The position numbers were made by a program, and so were the translations under genes. DNA of 64,000 bases, taken from NCBI GenBank assembly GCA_023426125.1, contig JAFABI010000090.1, forward strand, positions 124,001-188,000. Direction: 5' to 3'. Position 1 is the stretch's first letter. Every line of letters starts with the position of its first letter. Under the pieces are notes generated by a model. The model saw only the letters and a program-made list of their open reading frames with translations, searched no databases and was not told the DNA's origin. Source of the stretch: Bacillota bacterium. Its GTDB lineage: Bacteria > Bacillota > Clostridia > Acetivibrionales > DTU013. This document shows, in pieces, positions 8,507 through 16,014 of the stretch.

Positions 8507-8811
8507 ATTTATTCACCTCCATTTTTATATTTATTATGGACAAGATGGGGCTTATTTAAAAGAGCGGCTCCTTCTTGTATCCGGTAGTACTATTTGATAT
8601 TATAATCACATTGGAGCAAAATAAATAAAAATAACCAAACAGTTTTTATTTATTTTGCTGCTTATATTTTGCGAAAAATCAATACCGTTTCATTTACAGC
8701 CTGGCTGATGCGAACCGGCACGCCCCTGATAAGCGGGCCGGTGACGGTGGACGGATCGGCTGCATGCCAATACACCCAGGGCGCAAACAAAGCAGAAAGG
8801 GACGAAAAAGT
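8507..8811. other. Divergent intergenic region with a short frame ahead of the permease
   Basis: This space separates DUF421 from the permease. A 35-codon frame (ATG at 8708, stop TGA at 8813-8815) ends in an ATGA overlap with the permease start. It has no visible ribosome binding site. It includes a small hairpin (ACCGGC with GCCGGT, about 8714-8743). It could be a coupling leader or chance. Confidence 0.25.
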
Positions 8812-10086
8812 ATGACTACGACCGCAATTGCAGCCGCACTGATATTTATAGCAGTCTATGCCATCATCATTTCGGAGAAAATCGACAGGACCGTTACTGC
8901 GCTGACCGGTGCGGCGCTCATGGTGTTAATCGGAATACTGGATCAGGAGGAAGCTTTTCACAAGATTGACTTCAACACACTGGGACTGTTAATCAGTATG
9001 ATGGTGATCGTATTCATAACACAGCGTACAGGTGTGTTTCAATTTCTTGCCATTAAGGCCTGCAAGGTCTCAAAAGGCGAGCCATGGCGCATCATAGCGT
9101 TGATGTCGTTGATTACGGGCGTATTGTCCGCTTTTCTGGATAATGTAACGACCATTCTCCTTATTTTGCCCGTCACCTTAAGCGTGGCAAAAGATCTGAG
9201 ATTGAATCCCATACCCTTTATTATCAGCGAAGTATTTGCATCCAACGTAGGCGGTACGGCAACGTTGATCGGAGACCCTCCAAACATAATGATCGGCGCG
9301 AAAGCCGGGCTTGGCTTTATGGAGTTTATAAAGAACGATGCCCCCGTTATATTGCCGATGCTTTTCATCACAACGGTTACTTTTGTGCTGATCTATCGCA
9401 AGCAGCTGCATACGAAGGACGAATACAAGAAAAAGATCCTTGAATTAAAGGAGAATGAAGCGATAAAGGATCATGTTTTGCTAAGGAAATGTTTGATCGT
9501 GCTGGGTTTGACAATACTGGGCTTCATCCTGCACGGCTTTTTGCACATCGAGTCTTCGACAGTTGCAATTACAGGCGCAGTTATTCTGATGCTCATTGCA
9601 AAGGTGAAAATCGAGCATGTTTTCAAGGAAGTCGAATGGAAGACCATATTTTTCTTCGCGGGCCTGTTCATGCTGGTAGGCGGGATAGAAAAGGCGGGCA
9701 TTTTAAAAATGATCGCCCAGGGTGTCATTGACCTTACCGGAGGAAACATGTTTGCCACAACGCTGGCCATACTCTGGGTCTCCGCCATAGCTTCCGCCTT
9801 TATCGACAATATACCTTTTGTCGCTACCATGATACCGTTGATCCAAGCATTGGGAACACTGGGCATCTCCGACCTTGGCCCGCTGTGGTGGGCTCTCTCG
9901 CTGGGGGCATGCCTGGGTGGAAACGGCACGATCATCGGGGCCAGCGCCAATGTTATCGCATCGGGCATGGCTGAGGAAGCCGGGTACAAGATCACCTTCG
10001 GCGGATTTTTCAAGGTCGCCTTCCCGGTAATGCTTGTGACGATAGCCATAAGCACCGTTTACCTGATCGTTTTTTATTTGATATAG
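8812..10086 (+). CDS. ArsB/NhaD-superfamily (SLC13-like) ion permease
   Basis: A 424-residue polytopic membrane protein with about 11 hydrophobic segments in two inverted halves. Each half carries the family-type D-N-[VI] hairpin: A-F-L-D-N-V-T-T-I-L-L near residue 107 and A-F-I-D-N-I-P-F-V-A-T in the second half. N-V-G-G-T-A-T-L-I-G-D-P-P-N in the first half and G-G-N-G-T-I-I-G-A-S-A-N in the second mark the ArsB/NhaD/P-protein superfamily. I start it at 8812, where AAAGGGA lies 7 nt upstream; the longer open frame has no ribosome binding site. Substrate could be sodium/proton, arsenite or a dicarboxylate. No arsR or arsC is nearby, so arsenite is not favoured. Confidence 0.88.
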   Translation: MTTTAIAAALIFIAVYAIIISEKIDRTVTALTGAALMVLIGILDQEEAFHKIDFNTLGLLISMMVIVFITQRTGVFQFLAIKACKVSKGEPWRIIALMSLITGVLSAFLDNVTTILLILPVTLSVAKDLRLNPIPFIISEVFASNVGGTATLIGDPPNIMIGAKAGLGFMEFIKNDAPVILPMLFITTVTFVLIYRKQLHTKDEYKKKILELKENEAIKDHVLLRKCLIVLGLTILGFILHGFLHIESSTVAITGAVILMLIAKVKIEHVFKEVEWKTIFFFAGLFMLVGGIEKAGILKMIAQGVIDLTGGNMFATTLAILWVSAIASAFIDNIPFVATMIPLIQALGTLGISDLGPLWWALSLGACLGGNGTIIGASANVIASGMAEEAGYKITFGGFFKVAFPVMLVTIAISTVYLIVFYLI

Positions 10087-10149
10087 CGCACCTTAAATCT
10101 GCTCTTCCGCCTCAGGCAGGCCGGAGGGTGCTGCGTGTGAAAACAATGC

Positions 10150-11337
10150 TTACTGGTACCTGGAATAGGGTGAATATTGAACTACCGGAAGAGGCTCCTT
10201 TCGCAGCGCGTTCAGGAATTGCTGTCCGACGCGCAAGTTGCTCCGGATGATTTCCTGAGGAGTAAGGGCCATCATCTGGTTAAGGGATATGCTCTCAAAC
10301 CGCTCGCTCCTGAATGCCTCTAAAAACCACAACGTCGTATTTCCGGTATTTTGAACATAATGCACGTAGCCGACGGGCACATAACCGACATCCCCCGCCC
10401 TGTAATTGAATGTACGGGCTCTGCCGTTTTCTCCGAATACCGTCATGCGTCCCTGTCCGCTAATGAAATATTGAAATTCGTCGTTGTTGGGATGCCAGTG
10501 AATTTCTCTCATTGCGCCAGGTTTAATCTCAACCAGTGCGGCGGCGGTGGTTTTTGAAACGGGAAAGTTTGTCGTGTCCGCAATCCGCACGCTTCCGCCG
10601 GGGGCTGTTATTGGGGTTTGCGCCAATAGCCGGTGTTTGAAGCTGTAGGGGACGGTTCCAAACGGCGACTTGACCGCTTCGCTTTCCAGAGGACCTGGAA
10701 CGGTACCCTGGTAAATATAGACCTGACCCGAAGGAAGACAATTAAAATTACTTGTCGGTACGTTAAAATTAGCTGCCAGTACATCTTTCGGATAATGAGC
10801 GAACAAATCGGAGAGAGATAGGGTATTCAGGTCGGAAAAGCCTCCGTCGTCAAAGAGGAGCAGAAATTCGCAGCCGTCCTTCAAGCCCTGGAGAGAATGG
10901 GGAAAGCGCGGGGGGAAGTACCAGAGGTCACCAGGCCCGATGTCGGCAATGAAATTCCGGCCTTGCGGGTCTACTGCGGTTACGCGTGCGCTTCCCACCA
11001 GCATATAGGACCATTCCGAGGCTATATGCCAGTGGACCTCACGGACGCCGCCGGGTGTCAGGCGCATATTGACCGCCGCCATCGTGGTCGCAGCCGGCAA
11101 CTCCCGGTTAGTGACTTCACGGGACCATCCTCCCGGTCTCAGCACCATGCTGGTGTCGGAGAAGGAAAATTTAAGGTTTGGAAGCAGTCCGGCATCCGTA
11201 GCTGGGGGTACCAGCATATCAGGGTTTTCCAGATCCCGGAGAATATCCCGCGGTCCGGGGTCGGTGGCGCCGGCATTGCCCCTTATGGGCTGGGGGATAT
11301 ATCCGCAGGCAGTCTGATTGGGATAACATATATACAT
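10150..11337 (-). CDS. Bicupin of the oxalate decarboxylase family
   Basis: A 395-residue two-cupin protein. Metal ligands are visible in both domains: H102, H104, E108 and H147 in the first, and H280, H282, E287 and H326 in the second. OxdC-type enzymes bind manganese at both sites and split oxalate to formate and carbon dioxide. The flexible lid that carries the proton donor (S-E-N-S-T in Bacillus subtilis OxdC, Glu162) reads S168-D169-L170-N171-T172 here. The C-terminal Glu equivalent to OxdC Glu333 is present (E340). The enzyme may therefore be a decarboxylase with altered efficiency, an oxidase-like variant, or act on another acid. I start it at 11337, where GGGAGGA precedes ATG by 6 nt; the frame extends further upstream without a site. 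Confidence 0.85.
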   Translation of the reverse strand: MYICYPNQTACGYIPQPIRGNAGATDPGPRDILRDLENPDMLVPPATDAGLLPNLKFSFSDTSMVLRPGGWSREVTNRELPAATTMAAVNMRLTPGGVREVHWHIASEWSYMLVGSARVTAVDPQGRNFIADIGPGDLWYFPPRFPHSLQGLKDGCEFLLLFDDGGFSDLNTLSLSDLFAHYPKDVLAANFNVPTSNFNCLPSGQVYIYQGTVPGPLESEAVKSPFGTVPYSFKHRLLAQTPITAPGGSVRIADTTNFPVSKTTAAALVEIKPGAMREIHWHPNNDEFQYFISGQGRMTVFGENGRARTFNYRAGDVGYVPVGYVHYVQNTGNTTLWFLEAFRSERFESISLNQMMALTPQEIIRSNLRVGQQFLNALRKEPLPVVQYSPYSRYQ

Positions 11338-11692
11338 GAGAATTCCTCCCGTTTGTTGTGTATACCTTTTCTCTACTATAGCTTTAATAAGCAAAACTAA
11401 ATACTCGTATAGTATATGAGGGAAGTTAACATAATGTGTTTGTAGCCGGATAACAATTCATTTGGTTGCGGCTGTAAGCCGCGATATGCTATGATAAAAG
11501 TAATGATTGCCGGGTAGTATTTTGACAAAAAAAGCATAAAATAGATCAAGCCCGTCAGCGCTGCAGCGAAAGCTCGTTTTTTACCGGTATTCATGCGCCT
11601 TGCAGAAAGAATTCAATGCTTTAACGCATTGTTCCGCAAGAATGGTCCGGCAGCTTCTGTTGCAGTATCAGGGTATTTGTTGGGAGGTAAAT
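11338..11692. other. Intergenic region, divergent
   Basis: No supported gene. A minus-strand frame (11397-11594) would encode a 65-residue protein with one or two hydrophobic stretches, but only a poor ribosome binding site (AAGGCGC next to the ATG) precedes it. I therefore do not call it. Confidence 0.3.
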
Positions 11693-12049
11693 ATGATAAG
11701 CAGGCATGAAATTACGAAGGAACAGGCGCTTTATGCCATAGAAAATGGAGAATTCGGCAGCGATGTTCTGTCCGACGAAAATATTGTGGTGATTATGACC
11801 CAGAACTGGTGTCCCCAGTGGATCAATATGAAAGGCTGGATCTACGGTCTGGAGACGGATAAGGAAATCGAAATCTATGAGCTTGTCTATAATAAAACCG
11901 ATTTTTACAGGAGCTTCATGGAATTTAAAGAAAAGGAGTTTGGCAATTCTCTGGTTCCCTATCTGCGTTTCTATAAAAACGGCAAACTGGCCAGTGAAAC
12001 AAACTATGTCAACAAGGAAAGGTTTCTAGAAATACTGAATGGCCTATAG
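11693..12049 (+). CDS. Thioredoxin-like protein with a C-P-Q-W active-site motif
   Basis: A 118-residue protein with a thioredoxin-like order: helix, strand I-V-V-I-M-T, then W39-C40-P41-Q42-W43 where thioredoxin has W-C-G-P-C, and a likely cis-proline at V88-P89-Y90 followed by the final strands. Only the first active-site Cys is present, so a classic dithiol exchange is not possible. A monothiol, glutaredoxin-like or non-redox role is. I start at 11693 because GGGAGG sits 7 nt upstream; the longer frame has no such site. It is probably monocistronic, as the ROK regulator downstream has its own promoter. Confidence 0.7.
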   Translation: MISRHEITKEQALYAIENGEFGSDVLSDENIVVIMTQNWCPQWINMKGWIYGLETDKEIEIYELVYNKTDFYRSFMEFKEKEFGNSLVPYLRFYKNGKLASETNYVNKERFLEILNGL

Positions 12050-12073
12050 GAAGTTTTCTTCTATTCTTTCCAC

Positions 12074-12102
12074 TTGACCTTATCCTTGATATGTAATACT
12101 AT
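12074..12102 (+). promoter_or_regulatory. Candidate sigma-A promoter of the ROK regulator
   Basis: TTGACC, 17-bp spacer, TACTAT. It lies inside the upstream extension of the regulator's open frame, which argues for the downstream start at 12158. Confidence 0.65.
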
Positions 12103-12157
12103 GTATTATATATTAATTTTGTCACTGTTTAAAATAATGTGGAGGAGACAGGTTGAA

Positions 12158-13363
12158 TTGCAAATAGACAATGCTGTTGGGAACGTACAATTGATGCAAA
12201 AAATAAACAGGCTGAAGGTCTTTAATTTCATCCGGCAAAAGGGACCGGTTGCACGGCCGGAAATAGCAAAGTATACCGGATTGAGCCCGTCTTCCATAAC
12301 AAATATCGTCTCCTACCTTCTTGAGAAAAATCTTGTTGCGGAGACCGGAACGGTAGATTCAAAAGAGGTGGGCAGAAAAGCTACACTGATTCAATTTAAC
12401 CCTTCGGCGATGAAAGTCATATCCATCGATATTGAGTATTCCAACATAAACCTGGCCTTAACCGACCTGAGCGGGGAAATTGTCAAGTTCAAAGAGATCG
12501 CCATTGACAGGCTGTTCAAGGACTTTGAAATTATGAACCTCATCAAACGGGAAATCGGATTGCTTTTGAAGGAAAGCAGCAATGTCGAGGGGATTGGCAT
12601 TGCAGTCTCGGGATTGGTGCAGGACGGAGAAAAGCTGGTGATTTCCAGCAGTATGCGATGGAAGGGCTTATCCTTAAAGGAATTTTTTGAAAACAGCTTC
12701 AATATCCCGGTATATGTGCAGAACAATTCCCGCACAAAAGCGTTGTGGGAACTCAAAAACCATACCGGCGAGGACGAAAGGAACATCGTGTTCCTTGATT
12801 TGACGCTGGGTGTCGGGATTATAAATTTTTACGAGCAGAAGATTAATGAAGCCGTCATTGGCGAATTCGGACATACCACGGTTAAAAAGGACGGACCCTT
12901 ATGCTTCTGCGGCAACCGGGGATGCCTGGAACTGATGTGTTCCGTGGAAGCGGTGATGAATCAATGCAATGAGCTGCTGCAGCAGGGAAAATGCAGGATT
13001 CTGCAGGACATCCTGGATAGCCAAAATACCGGTATGAGTTATGAGATCCTGTTGCAGGCCTACAAAAAAGGTGACGGCGAAGTAGCCGAAGTCTTAAAGG
13101 AATGCGGCGAATACCTGGGTATAGGGCTGGCCAATATCATCAATATCTTTAACCCCCAAAGGATTATCATTAACGGCGATTTGCTCCTGACCTGCGAGTA
13201 TATTTACAAAACCGCACTGGAAGAAGCTGGAAGGAGAGCATACGAGCAATTCTTAAAAAATCTGAAGTTCGAGAAGGTAAACATTGGCGTCGAGCAGGCG
13301 CTAAAGGGAGTTTCCCTCTACGTAGCCGACAGGCTTTTTGATCTGGCCGGCCCGGATTTTTAG
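12158..13363 (+). CDS. ROK-family transcriptional regulator
   Basis: A 401-residue protein with an N-terminal winged helix-turn-helix (R-P-E-I-A-K-Y-T-G-L-S-P-S-S-I-T, about residues 33-48) and a ROK sugar-kinase-like domain. The ROK zinc site is intact: H239, C249, C251 and C256. The catalytic Asp of ROK kinases (in E-N-D) is replaced: V-Q-N-N-S. It should therefore bind a sugar or sugar derivative without phosphorylating it, as in NagC/XylR-type repressors. I choose a TTG start at 12158, about 10 nt after GGAGGAG, because a good promoter overlaps the longer frame. It stands at the head of the 13.5-19.5 kb enzyme cluster in the same direction and is the obvious candidate regulator. Confidence 0.88.
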   Translation: MQIDNAVGNVQLMQKINRLKVFNFIRQKGPVARPEIAKYTGLSPSSITNIVSYLLEKNLVAETGTVDSKEVGRKATLIQFNPSAMKVISIDIEYSNINLALTDLSGEIVKFKEIAIDRLFKDFEIMNLIKREIGLLLKESSNVEGIGIAVSGLVQDGEKLVISSSMRWKGLSLKEFFENSFNIPVYVQNNSRTKALWELKNHTGEDERNIVFLDLTLGVGIINFYEQKINEAVIGEFGHTTVKKDGPLCFCGNRGCLELMCSVEAVMNQCNELLQQGKCRILQDILDSQNTGMSYEILLQAYKKGDGEVAEVLKECGEYLGIGLANIINIFNPQRIIINGDLLLTCEYIYKTALEEAGRRAYEQFLKNLKFEKVNIGVEQALKGVSLYVADRLFDLAGPDF

Positions 13364-13558
13364 GAAGCCTTAGAATATCATTTCCCGGCTTTCAGGAAGA
13401 TACCGGCCGCAAAGGGCCTGGATTTTCAGCAGCCTATACGGAAGATTGCATTTTCGCCAGTGCCTGGCTTTGCCGGCAGCGGCGCAAGGGAATCGTTCCG
13501 GAGGGCGCCAGGAGAAGTCTCATATCCGGATACATGAAGAGGTGATATTATAAAAATT

Positions 13559-14230
13559 GTGGACATAACGGGGCCGATCAAGGATTCCATGTGGAACTAT
13601 GAGGAACCATTCCCCAGGTTCAAATTAAGGCCCCTTGGGGATGTACCGTGGGTTGACGGCAAAGTGTATTGTGAAATCTTTGAAGGTTTGCATTCGCAGA
13701 CGGGTACTTATCTTGAAACTCCTGCACACTATTACGGGAATGACAATTGTTATCTTGTATCGGACATACCGGTGGAGAAGCTCTTTAACATGAAATGTTC
13801 AGTTATTAATATCAATAGCGGACATTTCGACAATTCACAGGGTAGGATGCCGGTAACGCCGGAAATGCTTCAAAAAAGCTGTCAAAACATGCGGATTGAG
13901 GCAGGGGAGGCCATTCTTGTAGGTACGGGTTGGGGAAGCCGCTGGACGGAAAGGGATTATCTGGAGCGTTCGCCTTATTTCACAAAGGATGCAATGGCGT
14001 GGCTGATTTCAAAAATACCTTTCCTGCTGGGCGCGGATTTTCCCAGGTGGGAGAATCTTGCAAGGCCGGAAGGCTTTTTTGAAGCCTTTTATGCTGCGGA
14101 CATTCTTATGCTTGCACCGTGCGTCAACCTGGAGAAAGTAGCAAAATGCAAAGTAAAACTGACCGCACTGCCTTTATATATTCCCGGGACCAGCTGTATC
14201 CCATGCAGGGCGGTAATTGCGGAGGAGTGA
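13559..14230 (+). CDS. Cyclase-family (kynurenine-formamidase-like) hydrolase with altered metal motif
   Basis: A 223-residue member of the cyclase family (PF04199), recognised by the opening D-I-T-G-P-I, the S-x-T-G-T-x-x-E-T-P-A-H block and G-W-G. The usual zinc/manganese motif H-x-G-T-H-x-D-x-P-x-H reads Q47-T-G-T-Y51-L-E53-T-P-A-H57. Three usual ligands are replaced, with only H57 and the nearby H45 left. Known members hydrolyse amide or lactone bonds such as N-formylkynurenine or isatin. The GTG start is used. An in-frame ATA AAA ATT just upstream fits the usual M-K-I-V-D-I opening and is better spaced from GAGGTG, so a rare start codon is possible. It is followed, six bases after its stop, by the acetyltransferase gene. 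Confidence 0.75.
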   Translation: MDITGPIKDSMWNYEEPFPRFKLRPLGDVPWVDGKVYCEIFEGLHSQTGTYLETPAHYYGNDNCYLVSDIPVEKLFNMKCSVININSGHFDNSQGRMPVTPEMLQKSCQNMRIEAGEAILVGTGWGSRWTERDYLERSPYFTKDAMAWLISKIPFLLGADFPRWENLARPEGFFEAFYAADILMLAPCVNLEKVAKCKVKLTALPLYIPGTSCIPCRAVIAEE

Positions 14231-14235
14231 TTTTT

Positions 14236-15078
14236 TTGATTGGTAAGGAAGATATCCTGTTTAGCTTGAACCTGATGGAGATCAAAAAGGGGGATAAGCT
14301 TCTTGTCCACAGCGCCTTGAGCAGCATCGGCCATGTGGATGGAGGAGCGGATACGGTAATCGACGCCCTTTTGGAGTCGGTAGGCGAAGATGGTACGGTT
14401 GCCATGTCCACGCTGACAGGCTGGTCTGAGCCTTTTGATGCGGATAGGACGCCATCGGCGGTGGGGAAAATTTCCGAAACCTTCCGGCAGAGGGAAAACG
14501 CTTTGAGAAGCCTTCACCCGGTCCATTCCGTGGCAGCCATCGGAAAAGATGCCGGGTATATCACTGCCGGGCATGACAAAGGTGAAACCGGCTGCGGCCC
14601 GGGGTCGCCCTACCACAAGCTGAAAGACCTGGGTGGGAAGGTCATGCTGCTGGGAGTAGACATGGACCGGAATACAATCATGCATGCGCTGGAAGAGGAA
14701 ATAAACGCCGCATACTTGCGAACGCTGGATATTCCGGCGCCGACATATTTCGAGCAATATGAAAACCGGACCTTTACACTGAAGAAATTTCCACCGGGAC
14801 ATCGGGATTTTATCGGGATCACACCCGTTTTAAGGAGCAGGGACGCCATCGTGGAGGGCAGGATCGGGGATGCTGCCGTCAAGGTGATGGAAATCGGAAA
14901 ATTGTTTGCCATCGGGATGGAAATCCTGTCAAAGGATCCGATGCTCTTCATATGCCATAACCAAAACTGCAATTCCTGCCACTGGGCACATTCGGTTCAT
15001 AAGAAAGAGCCCATTGATTATTCCCGGAATTTTCATAGCTGCTGCGTGGATAATACCTGTGAAATCTGTGTTGTGTGA
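14236..15078 (+). CDS. AAC(3)-family (YokD-like) N-acetyltransferase with a Cys-rich tail
   Basis: A 280-residue member of the Antibiotic_NAT family. It has H-S-A-L-S-S-I-G-H-V-D-G-G-A near the N-terminus, G-E-D-G-T-V-A-M-S-T, and R-S-L-H-P-V-H-S-V-A-A-I-G with G-S-P-Y-H-K-L. These are acetyl-CoA and substrate-site motifs of aminoglycoside 3-N-acetyltransferases and their many non-resistance relatives. I start at TTG 14236, 10 nt after GGAGG, which overlaps the cyclase stop. The last 43 residues (238-280) hold seven Cys in a C-x4-C-x2-C ... C-C-x4-C-x2-C arrangement, with two His. This could bind a metal. In this cluster it more likely acetylates an amino-sugar intermediate than confers drug resistance. 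Confidence 0.8.
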   Translation: MIGKEDILFSLNLMEIKKGDKLLVHSALSSIGHVDGGADTVIDALLESVGEDGTVAMSTLTGWSEPFDADRTPSAVGKISETFRQRENALRSLHPVHSVAAIGKDAGYITAGHDKGETGCGPGSPYHKLKDLGGKVMLLGVDMDRNTIMHALEEEINAAYLRTLDIPAPTYFEQYENRTFTLKKFPPGHRDFIGITPVLRSRDAIVEGRIGDAAVKVMEIGKLFAIGMEILSKDPMLFICHNQNCNSCHWAHSVHKKEPIDYSRNFHSCCVDNTCEICVV

Positions 15079-15113
15079 AAGCGGACATGGAATATTTGAG
15101 AGGAGTGACGCCT

Positions 15114-15911
15114 ATGTATAATTTCAGCTTGTATGCATGCAAGGATATCGCGCCGGGCATTGAGGAAATGATAACTGTCTGCAATCAATTCATGATCGGC
15201 AATATGGAAGCAGACGATGAAATCGGCGGTGTGAAGCTGGTTGAAACGAAAGGGGAATTATTGGAGAAATACAGGCGATTGCTGATCCGGCACAATAAAA
15301 AAATAGTTCTCCTGAATACCAGCCTGGCACCCGGTGATATTGACGGCTTTAAGGTCTTGTTCCGGAAAGCCCTGGCGCTGGGCGTTGAAAATATCAGGGT
15401 GAATCCCTGCATGAGCCCCCCGGAGGATAAAAATGCGGCATCCGGTGAAAATGCTCTTTCGCCCGGCACAGTGGCAGAAAATCTGGAGGCGGTCTGCCGG
15501 ATCGGCAAAAGCTATGGGATTGGTGTGCTTGTTGAAAATAAAGCGGATACGTATTTCTCCATGGAAAGCAGTATCGCCGCCGTATTTAGGGAAATGGGCG
15601 GACATAAGCCCGGCTGGATTTTTAATCCCCTGGAGCTTGCAAAAAACAGGGTGCATCCGTTTTTCCACATTTTTTATAACAGCCGGTTGAAATCCTCCAT
15701 ATCCTTCCTGAGAATAAACGACGGATTGTTCACGGATGGCCGGCCGGAGCTTCCCGGACAGGGAAACGCCGAAATCAAGGAAATGACCTCGGCGCTCCTT
15801 GCCCGCGGCTTCAAAGGCTATTTTTCCTTTATTCCGTATTTTGAGGGGATGCGGATTGAGGATTATACCCCTGTCATGGATCATTTTAAAAGGCTTCTGA
15901 TGGAAATGTAG
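15114..15911 (+). CDS. TIM-barrel protein of the sugar-phosphate isomerase/AP-endonuclease-2 type
   Basis: A 265-residue protein with strand-helix periodicity and the blocks I-V-L-L-N-T, E-N-I-R-V-N-P, Y-G-I-G-V-L-V-E-N-K and F-S-F-I-P-Y-F. This is the pattern of xylose-isomerase-like TIM barrels such as IolE/IolI-type dehydratases, epimerases and ketosugar isomerases. The E-N at the fifth strand is a likely metal-site region. The ATG at 15114 follows GAGAGGAG by 8 nt, so I use it rather than the ATG 39 bp upstream. The gene follows the acetyltransferase by 35 bp, in what looks like one operon with cyclase and acetyltransferase. Its exact substrate is unknown. Confidence 0.72.
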   Translation: MYNFSLYACKDIAPGIEEMITVCNQFMIGNMEADDEIGGVKLVETKGELLEKYRRLLIRHNKKIVLLNTSLAPGDIDGFKVLFRKALALGVENIRVNPCMSPPEDKNAASGENALSPGTVAENLEAVCRIGKSYGIGVLVENKADTYFSMESSIAAVFREMGGHKPGWIFNPLELAKNRVHPFFHIFYNSRLKSSISFLRINDGLFTDGRPELPGQGNAEIKEMTSALLARGFKGYFSFIPYFEGMRIEDYTPVMDHFKRLLMEM

Positions 15912-15935
15912 CTCTTAAATTATTTCTAAAAGCGG

Positions 15936-15963
15936 TTGATTAAAACCAGAATTGTGTTATAAT
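15936..15963 (+). promoter_or_regulatory. Candidate sigma-A promoter of the DegT aminotransferase gene
   Basis: TTGATT, 16-bp spacer, TATAAT, ending 51 bp before the ATG. It implies a second transcription unit inside the enzyme cluster. Confidence 0.7.
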
Positions 15964-16014
15964 TAATTTAAGCAATAGATAAATTAATTCATTCATTGAT
16001 AGGGGGTTGAAATT

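Noticed and set aside
11397..11594. Small membrane protein gene on the minus strand
   Set aside because: The ribosome binding site is poor and the translation is not clearly gene-like. It is noted in the intergenic entry only.
14236..15078. Aminoglycoside resistance gene
   Set aside because: The family match is clear, but the metabolic context and Cys-rich tail make a drug-resistance call unsafe.
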